From the NCBI GenBank assembly GCA_963814975.1, contig CAWFFB010000010.1, forward strand, positions 124,001 to 188,000: DNA of 64,000 nt, read 5' to 3'. The number at the start of each line of letters is the position of its first letter. The stretch's first letter is position 1. The DNA comes from CAVUXJ01 sp963814975 (GTDB taxonomy: Bacteria > Acidobacteriota > Vicinamibacteria > Vicinamibacterales > CAVVIG01). The notes beneath the pieces are model-generated. The model did no database searches, had not been told where the DNA came from, and was given only the letters and a program-made list of their open reading frames with translations. A program made the position numbers and the translations under genes. Shown piece after piece: positions 58,639-64,000 of this stretch.

Positions 58639-59619
58639 ATGTCCCTGCTCACTCCCTCGGCAGTCCGCAAGCAAATCAAGGCCGGGGCCACCGATGCCAT
58701 CTACCTCCTGCAGGGCGAGGACGACGTCGAGAAGTCGGGCCTGGCCCACGAGTTCGAGGAGCTCGTCGAGGAGGGGCTGCGCGCCTTCAATGTCGACCGG
58801 ATACACGCGGGTGCCCTGACGACCGGGGACCAACTCGCGGCTATGGTGGCCGGGCTCGTCGCCGCGGTGCGCACACTTCCCATGATGTCGCCGCGGCGCG
58901 TCGTTCTCGTCCTTCAGGCGGACTCGCTGCTCACGCCCAAGCGCGAGAGCGACGCGGCCGCGCGGGCGCTCGATGAGCTGGAGTCGCTGCTGAAGCGGCC
59001 GGAGCCTCACGCCACCCTGGTCTTCGTGGCCGGCACGCTCGACCGGCGCAGCCGCATGTTCAAGCTGCTGACGAAGCAGGCGACGCTCGTCGAATGCGGG
59101 GTGATCGAAGATCAGGCGGCGGCTGAACGATGGATTCGAAACCGGGTGCTGGCCGCGAGTCTCGAGATTCAGCCCGCCGCCGCGCGGCTCCTCGCCGAGC
59201 GCGCCGGCACAGATGTGAAGCGGCTGCGCAACGACGTGGAGCGGCTCCTTCTGTACGTGCTGGGACAGAAGACGATTACGCTGGACGATGCGCGGGAGCT
59301 CGCCGGGCCGGCGTCGCTCCAGGACGATTGGGGGATGACCAACGCGATAGAGGTTGGCGACGGCGGCGTCGCGCTCCGCCAGCTCGCGCTGATGCTCGAT
59401 GCCGGGGCGCCGCCCGAGAAGATTCTCGGTCAGCTCGGTTGGCTGGTTCGGACGAAGTTCCCGATGATGATGCCGGGCGCGCTCCGCGGAGCCGTCGACG
59501 CGCTGTTCCGCACCGACCTCGATTTGAAGCGCTCGGCCGGTGATCCACGGGTCCTGCTCGAACGGCTGGTCGTGGAGTTGTGTGCCGGGAAGAGGGCGGG
59601 GTATCGCCGGGGAGCGTGA
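58639..59619 (+). CDS. holA: DNA polymerase III subunit delta
   Basis: Clamp-loader wrench subunit. 326 residues: IYLLQGEDDVEKSGLAHEF, domain II FVAGTLDRRSRMFKLLTKQATLVEC, and ERAGTDVKRLRNDVERLLLYV with the C-terminal DWGMTNAIEVGDG segment. Follows lptE as in many genomes; converges on rpsT. Confidence 0.92.
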   Translation: MSLLTPSAVRKQIKAGATDAIYLLQGEDDVEKSGLAHEFEELVEEGLRAFNVDRIHAGALTTGDQLAAMVAGLVAAVRTLPMMSPRRVVLVLQADSLLTPKRESDAAARALDELESLLKRPEPHATLVFVAGTLDRRSRMFKLLTKQATLVECGVIEDQAAAERWIRNRVLAASLEIQPAAARLLAERAGTDVKRLRNDVERLLLYVLGQKTITLDDARELAGPASLQDDWGMTNAIEVGDGGVALRQLALMLDAGAPPEKILGQLGWLVRTKFPMMMPGALRGAVDALFRTDLDLKRSAGDPRVLLERLVVELCAGKRAGYRRGA

Positions 59620-59625
59620 CCCCGG

Positions 59626-59898
59626 TCAGGCCGCTGTCGTGCGCGCCGCGAGCCGGGTCGTGATCCGCGACTTGTAGCGACCGGCGGCGTTACGGTGGAT
59701 GATGCCCTTGCTCGCCATCCGGTCGATCAGCGAGATCGTCTCCTTCAAGGCGGTCTTCGCGCCGGACGGATCGTTGCCGTCGACAGCCGTGCGGACGTTT
59801 CTGAGCGCGCTCCGCAGCCGCGAACGGAGCTGGCGGTTGCGTTCGCGGTTCTTGAGACTCTGTTTGTGCGCTTTCAGCGCGGATGCATGCGTAGCCAC
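59626..59898 (-). CDS. rpsT: 30S ribosomal protein S20
   Basis: 90 residues, very basic, helical: ALKAHKQSLKNRERNRQLRS, and the ending GIIHRNAAGRYKSRITTRLA. Six bases separate it from the convergent holA stop, the common holA-rpsT arrangement. Confidence 0.96.
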   Translation of the reverse strand: MATHASALKAHKQSLKNRERNRQLRSRLRSALRNVRTAVDGNDPSGAKTALKETISLIDRMASKGIIHRNAAGRYKSRITTRLAARTTAA

Positions 59899-59952
59899 GT
59901 AATCAGTACCCTCCGGAAAACTCCTGATTTTAGCACGGAAGGGACGCCGGGC

Positions 59953-60633
59953 TCAGCGAGCCGCGACAGCCGGCCTATCAGTGTAGGTTACAGACTCGCG
60001 GCCGTCGACGATCTCGACGATCTTGTAGATTTTGGTCCCTCGAACACGCACGGCCGGCCCGGCGATCTGCTTGATCCGGGAGACGTAGTTCTGCGTCTCG
60101 CGATAAGGGGGGACGCTCTCGCCATACCGGTCGACGGCTCCCGGGCCGGCGTTGTACGCCGCCAGCGCCAGCTGCTCGTCGTTGCCATAGCGATCCAGCA
60201 ACCGCCGCAGATATGCCACGCCGCCGCGCACGTTCTCATCCGCGTTGAACGGGTTCGAGACGCCGAGTTCCCGCGCCGTCGCCGGCATCAACTGCATGAG
60301 CCCAAGGGCGCCTTTTGGCGACCGCGCGTAGGGATTGAAGCCTGATTCGACCTGCACGACCGCGCGAACCAGGTCGGGTCGCACGCCGTTCAGCCGGGCG
60401 TGCTCGACAATGACGTCGTCGTAGGCGTTGGCACGGTCGGCGGCGACGTATCGCGTGGCCCGGACTTTCTCCGAGTGGGGAACCGAATAGGACCGGACCG
60501 GGGCCATGGTGGTCCCTGGCTGCGGCCGGTCGGAGATTACCAGGCGCCCATTGGTGTCCTTCCACGAGTAGATCTGCGCGCTCGCTGGGGCGGCCAGACC
60601 CAGACACAGCAACGAGAACCCAAGGGAGCGCAT
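59953..60633 (-). CDS. Lytic transglycosylase (SLT) with DUF4124-like N-terminus
   Basis: Periplasmic peptidoglycan-cleaving enzyme, 226 residues. Signal peptide RSLGFSLLCLGLAAPASAQ, a DUF4124-like segment IYSWKDTNGRLVISDRPQPG, then the SLT domain: catalytic Glu in VVQVESGFNPYARSPKGALG, LMQLMPATARELGVSNPF, and AAYNAGPGAVDRYG. I chose the Met at 60633 because it begins the signal peptide; the frame stays open upstream without family sequence. Confidence 0.9.
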   Translation of the reverse strand: MRSLGFSLLCLGLAAPASAQIYSWKDTNGRLVISDRPQPGTTMAPVRSYSVPHSEKVRATRYVAADRANAYDDVIVEHARLNGVRPDLVRAVVQVESGFNPYARSPKGALGLMQLMPATARELGVSNPFNADENVRGGVAYLRRLLDRYGNDEQLALAAYNAGPGAVDRYGESVPPYRETQNYVSRIKQIAGPAVRVRGTKIYKIVEIVDGRESVTYTDRPAVAAR

Positions 60634-60822
60634 GCCGCTGCGGCGGTCCCCGGCCCTGCGTCGGTCAGCGACCGCTGGGAAGGGAACGCTCCCGCTTCGC
60701 CGCCGATCGACACACCGGCGTCTCCGATTCAGGATCTCTTTCAAGATCAATAGTTTACACCACAAGCTAGTCAATGAACAGCTCGTAAGGCGTATCGGCC
60801 GAAGGCTGGAGCGCCAGTAGGC

Positions 60823-60848
60823 TGAGGGGTTCGAACCCCGGGGCCTCA
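60823..60848 (-). terminator. Possible hairpin terminator after alaS
   Basis: TGAGG (60823-60827) and CCTCA (60844-60848) enclose the perfect 14-base palindrome GGGGTTCGAACCCC (60826-60839). It overlaps the alaS stop. A second hairpin CTGG-AGCG-CCAG is at 60806-60817. No U-tract follows, so the role is uncertain. Confidence 0.35.
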
Positions 60849-63487
60849 AGTTCCGAGCAGTCGCGCGAGAACAGGCTCGGAAGCCCTGAGCATCTCGTCA
60901 ACTTTCGCTGGATCTTTGCCACCGGCTTCAGCGAACTCGGGCCGTCCACCGCCGGCCCCACCGACGATCGGTGCGAGTTCCTTGACGATTTGACCGGCCT
61001 TTATTCGGGGGGTCAGGTCGGGGGTGACGGCAACGACGATCTGGACCTTGCCGCTGTTGACGGCGGCGACCACCACGATTCCGCTCTTGATCTTGGCCTT
61101 GAGTGAGTCGACGATACCCCGCAACGCGTCCTTGTCGAGATCGGCGACCTTGCGCCGGATGAGCTGCACTCCAGCTACCTCGACCGTTTCCGATCCCTCG
61201 GTGCTGCCGCCCCCCACCGCCGCTTTCATCCTGAGCTCGCTGAGCTCCCGGGTGAGCCGCTTGGCATCGGCTTGGAGCTGCTGGATCCCCTCGACTGCCC
61301 GGGTGTCAGTCACGTGCAGTGCCTCGAAGACACGTTGGAGCGTCTCCCGTTGCTGCTGCGCCCAGACGACCGCGCCCATTCCAGTGAGCGCCTCGATCCG
61401 GCGGACACCCGCGGCCACGCCGCCCTCCGCGACGATCACGAAAAGGCCGATATCGCCGGTGGCGGTGACGTGGGTGCCGCCGCAGAGCTCCATGCTGAAG
61501 CCCGGAACGCTGACTACCCGCACCTTGTCGCCGTACTTCTCGCCGAAGAGTGCCATGGCGCCCGCCGCGACCGCTTCGTCGGTCGATCGCACCTCGGTCT
61601 GCACCGGCGCATTGCGCATGATCTGCTCGTTGACGATGCGTTCGATGCGTCGTCAACTCCTCGCGACCGACTGGCTGGAAATGCACGAAGTCGAAACGCA
61701 GGCGATCCGGGGCCACGAGCGATCCCGCCTGTTTGACGTGGCTGCCGAGGACCTCGCGCAGCGCCGCGTGGAGCAGGTGCGTCGCGGTGTGGTTGCGGCG
61801 AGTGGCGTCGCGCACGGCCGCGTCCACTTCCGCTGTCACGATGTCCCGAGGACGCAACACCCCGGCGGACATGCGGACACGATGCGCGCGCGGAAGGCCT
61901 GGTTGCATCCGGACGAGGCCTTCGACCGTGGCCAGCGCGCCAGTGGCTTCATTCACGAGGCGTCCGGAGTCGGACACCTGACCGCCGGCCTCGAGGTAGA
62001 ACGGCGTGCGCGCCAGTGCCACGTAGCCGGCGGTCCCCGAAGGCAGGGCGTCGACCGGCCGCCGTTCCTCGTCGAACAGCGCCACGATCGGGACCCCTGT
62101 GACGCGGGTGCTCGTGTAGCCTTCGAACTGATCTCCGGCGCCCTTCAGCGCGCCGTCATCCTCGATGCTGAAATCGGCCGCCCTTTTCTCGCCCCCGAAC
62201 GCGCTCTTGCTTCGCGCGCGGCCGCGTTGCGCGGCCATGGCGGCCTGGTAGCCGGCCTGATCCACCTGCACGCTTTGAGTGGCTGCGGTGTCTTCAATGA
62301 ATTCGTAGGGGACGCCGAACGTGTCATAGAGGCGGAACGCGGCTTCGCCGGAGAGCACACGGTCGGGCGTTTCGAGCGCCTTCGCGATCTCCGCCTTCCA
62401 GCCGCGGCAGCCCTTCGGTGAGCACCGCCTCGAACCGGTGTTCCTCGGCGAGAATCGTCTTCTGGATCATCTCGCGGTTCGGCCGGAGCTCCGGATACGC
62501 ATCGCCCATCTCGCGGATCAGAACGTCCACCAGCCGGTGCAGAAACGGCTCGGTCAGGCCCAGGTGCTTGCCGTGGCGCATCGCCCGGCGCATGATCTTG
62601 CGCAGCACGTAGCCGCGCAACTCATTCGACGGGATCACCCCATCACCGATGAGAAACGTGGTGGCGCGAATGTGGTCGGCCACGACGCGCATCGAGATGT
62701 CGGTCTCCTGCGCCGTCCCGTATCTCACGCCGGACAGCTCGCCGATGCGCGCCAGCAGCGGCGTGAAGAGATCGGTGTCGTAGTTCGACGTCTTCTGCTG
62801 CAGCACCGCCGTAATCCGCTCGAGGCCCATGCCGGTGTCGATCGACGGGGCGGGCAGGGGTTTGAGCGTGCCGTCTGCGCTCCGGTCGAATTCCATGAAC
62901 ACGTTGTTCCAGATTTCGATCTCGGGATCGCTGCCCTCGTCCCGCACGTAATAGATCTCCGAGCAGCGGCCGCACGGTCCGGTGTCTCCCATCTGCCAGA
63001 AGTTGTCGTCGGTGCCGAGCTCGAGGATGCGGTCGGCCGGCAGAAGCGACCGCCAGATGTCGTACGCCTCGTCGTCCCTCGGGATCCCCTGCTCCCCCTT
63101 GAAGATCGACACGATCAGCCGCTCCGGCGGGATCTGCCAGACGTCGGTCAGCAGCGCCCACGCAAAGGCGATGGCGTCGTGCTTGAAGTAGTCGCCGAAG
63201 GAGAAATTCCCGAGCATCTCGAAGAAGGTGTGGTGCCGGAGCGAGGGTCCGACGTTGTCGAGGTCGTTGTGCTTGCCGCTGACGCGCATGCATTTCTGCG
63301 AGGTCGTCGCCCGTACGTATTCGCGCTTTTCTCGCCCGAGAAAGACGTCCTTGAACTGGTTCATCCCCGCGTTCGTGAACAGCAGCGTCGGGTCGTCGCC
63401 GGGCACCAGCGGCGAGCTGGGCACGATGCGGTGGCCGTTCCTCTCGAAATACTTGAGGAACGACGCGCGGATCTCGTTCGAGGTCAT
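60846..63487 (-). CDS. alaS: Alanyl-tRNA synthetase (two frame changes)
   Basis: Class II synthetase with editing domain. TSNEIRASFLKYFERNGHRIVPSSPLVP opening, FTNAGMNQFKDVFLG, GDTGPCGRCSEIYY, editing motif RRNHTATHLLHAAL and zinc ligands SMELCGGTHV, C-terminal GGGRPEFAEAGGKD. About 880 residues. Frame changes near 62405 (after EGLPRLE) and 61650 (after HFQPV). Downstream of recX and the CPXCG gene on the same strand, a frequent recX-alaS neighbourhood. Confidence 0.94.
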
Positions 63488-63527
63488 CGTCTTATTCTAA
63501 GAGCAGCGTCGCGGTGTGACCAGAAGA

Positions 63528-63713
63528 CTACTCGGATCCGTCGGCGCGGGCGACCTCGAGCCACCGATCCTCGCCCGAGCCGGTTACGCGGACCGTCCAG
63601 GGGTTGCAGCAGACCTCGCAGTCCTGGACGAAGCTCCCCGAGACGTCCGGCTCGATGAAGATCTCCACCTCTTCGCCGCAGTACGGGCAGGTCACGAAGA
63701 ACTGCCCGCTCAC
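63528..63713 (-). CDS. CPXCG-motif zinc-ribbon small protein
   Basis: 61 residues: FFVTCPYCGEEVEIFIEPD and QDCEVCCNPW give two CxxC-type pairs of a small zinc ribbon (CPXCG motif-containing cysteine-rich protein family). Function unknown. Its start overlaps the recX stop, so the two are co-transcribed. Confidence 0.85.
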   Translation of the reverse strand: MSGQFFVTCPYCGEEVEIFIEPDVSGSFVQDCEVCCNPWTVRVTGSGEDRWLEVARADGSE

Positions 63714-64000
63714 GGGCGCCGCCGATGAGCGGTGAGCGTCCGCATCACGCTGTCGGCCTCGAATCCCTGCGCGATCAGATAGCGATACAACTTCTGGAAC
63801 TCGCGGTCGTCGGCAATGCTGGTGCGGTCGCGAAGGCGTTTGGCGAGGGCGGCTTCGATCAGGGCCTGGTCGTCGATGCCGCTGAAGACCTCGTCGACGG
63901 CGCGCCGCGCGGTAGGCGGGTCGATGCCGGCGTGTTCGATCTGCCGCCGCACGCGCAGTCTCCCGCGGCGCTTGATGGTCGTCTCGGTCCGCGCGATGGC
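63710..64000 (-). CDS. recX: Regulatory protein RecX (5' end outside window)
   Basis: Helical-repeat inhibitor of RecA. The frame is open to the window edge: ARTETTIKRRGRLRVRRQIEHAGID, IDDQALIEAALAKRL, DDREFQKLYRYLIAQGFEADSVMRTL match the RecX triple-helix repeats. Only the last 95 or so residues are present. Confidence 0.85.
   Translation of the reverse strand, partial: AIARTETTIKRRGRLRVRRQIEHAGIDPPTARRAVDEVFSGIDDQALIEAALAKRLRDRTSIADDREFQKLYRYLIAQGFEADSVMRTLTAHRRRP

Noticed and set aside
60770..60860. Possible tRNA gene suggested by GGTTCGAACCCC
   Set aside because: Only three base pairs of a T-stem form, no D-arm (AGCTCAG-type) is present, and no 5' acceptor strand complements GGCCTCA about 65 bases upstream; tried on both strands.

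Overview
A GC-rich, gene-dense 64 kb stretch of a Gram-negative, menaquinone-using bacterium, most probably an Acidobacteriota member (Vicinamibacteria-like). This is inferred from the gene content: lipid A and outer-membrane genes (BamA, Skp, FabZ, LpxA, LpxI, LptE, LolC/LolD), a futalosine-type menaquinone cluster, an EtfBA plus membrane Fe-S quinone reductase unit, ClpC, and a lipoprotein type I associate with that group. No tRNA, rRNA, CRISPR array, prophage or insertion sequence was seen. No gene-free stretch exceeds about 210 bases.

Layout. 1-2749: partial metallo-beta-lactamase-fold gene, methylthioadenosine phosphorylase and a PfkB kinase. 2819-9685: membrane spermidine-synthase-like protein (minus strand), then a molybdenum hydroxylase set (coxS, coxL, coxM, coxG-like), whose first two genes are riddled with frameshifts. 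9734-16390: small membrane proteins, VanZ-like protein, enoyl-CoA hydratase, ribH, nusB, lysS, and lolC/lolD. 16536-20690: a tightly overlapping ABC exporter operon ending in an AttH-like lipocalin. 20896-32396: clpC, bamA, skp, fabZ/lpxA, lpxI, Gfo/Idh oxidoreductase, ubiD. 32421-39816: menaquinone cluster (a Cys-less MqnE-like protein, mqnA, mqnC, a deaminase, ubiA, ubiX, menG). 39915-44160: TonB-like protein, a 27-residue membrane peptide, miaA, deoB, dgt. 44316-49588: yceD, rpmF, plsX, fabD, fabG, acpP, fabF. 49703-53486: etfB, etfA, membrane ETF:quinone oxidoreductase. 53483-64000: DUF374 acyltransferase, HDAC-like protein, leuS, lptE, holA, then minus-strand rpsT, slt, alaS, a CPXCG protein and partial recX.

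Two things stand out. First, most intergenic spacers longer than about 60 bases share one architecture with different sequences: three to five tandem copies of a 7-9 base 'word', often matched by inverted copies at the other end of the spacer so that the whole spacer can fold back on itself. One such element appears to lie inside the coding region of mqnA. Second, roughly sixty single-base frame changes are scattered over the window, mostly +1 in short G or C runs. The translations on both sides stay conserved, so these look like consensus errors of an unpolished assembly rather than biology. Coordinates of affected genes are therefore given as whole-gene spans bridging the frame changes.

Functional links: EtfBA and the membrane Fe-S protein would pass electrons from acyl-CoA oxidation (enoyl-CoA hydratase nearby) to the menaquinone made by the 31-40 kb cluster. 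The rpmF-plsX-fab block and the bamA-skp-fabZ-lpxA block supply fatty acids, lipid A and outer-membrane assembly.
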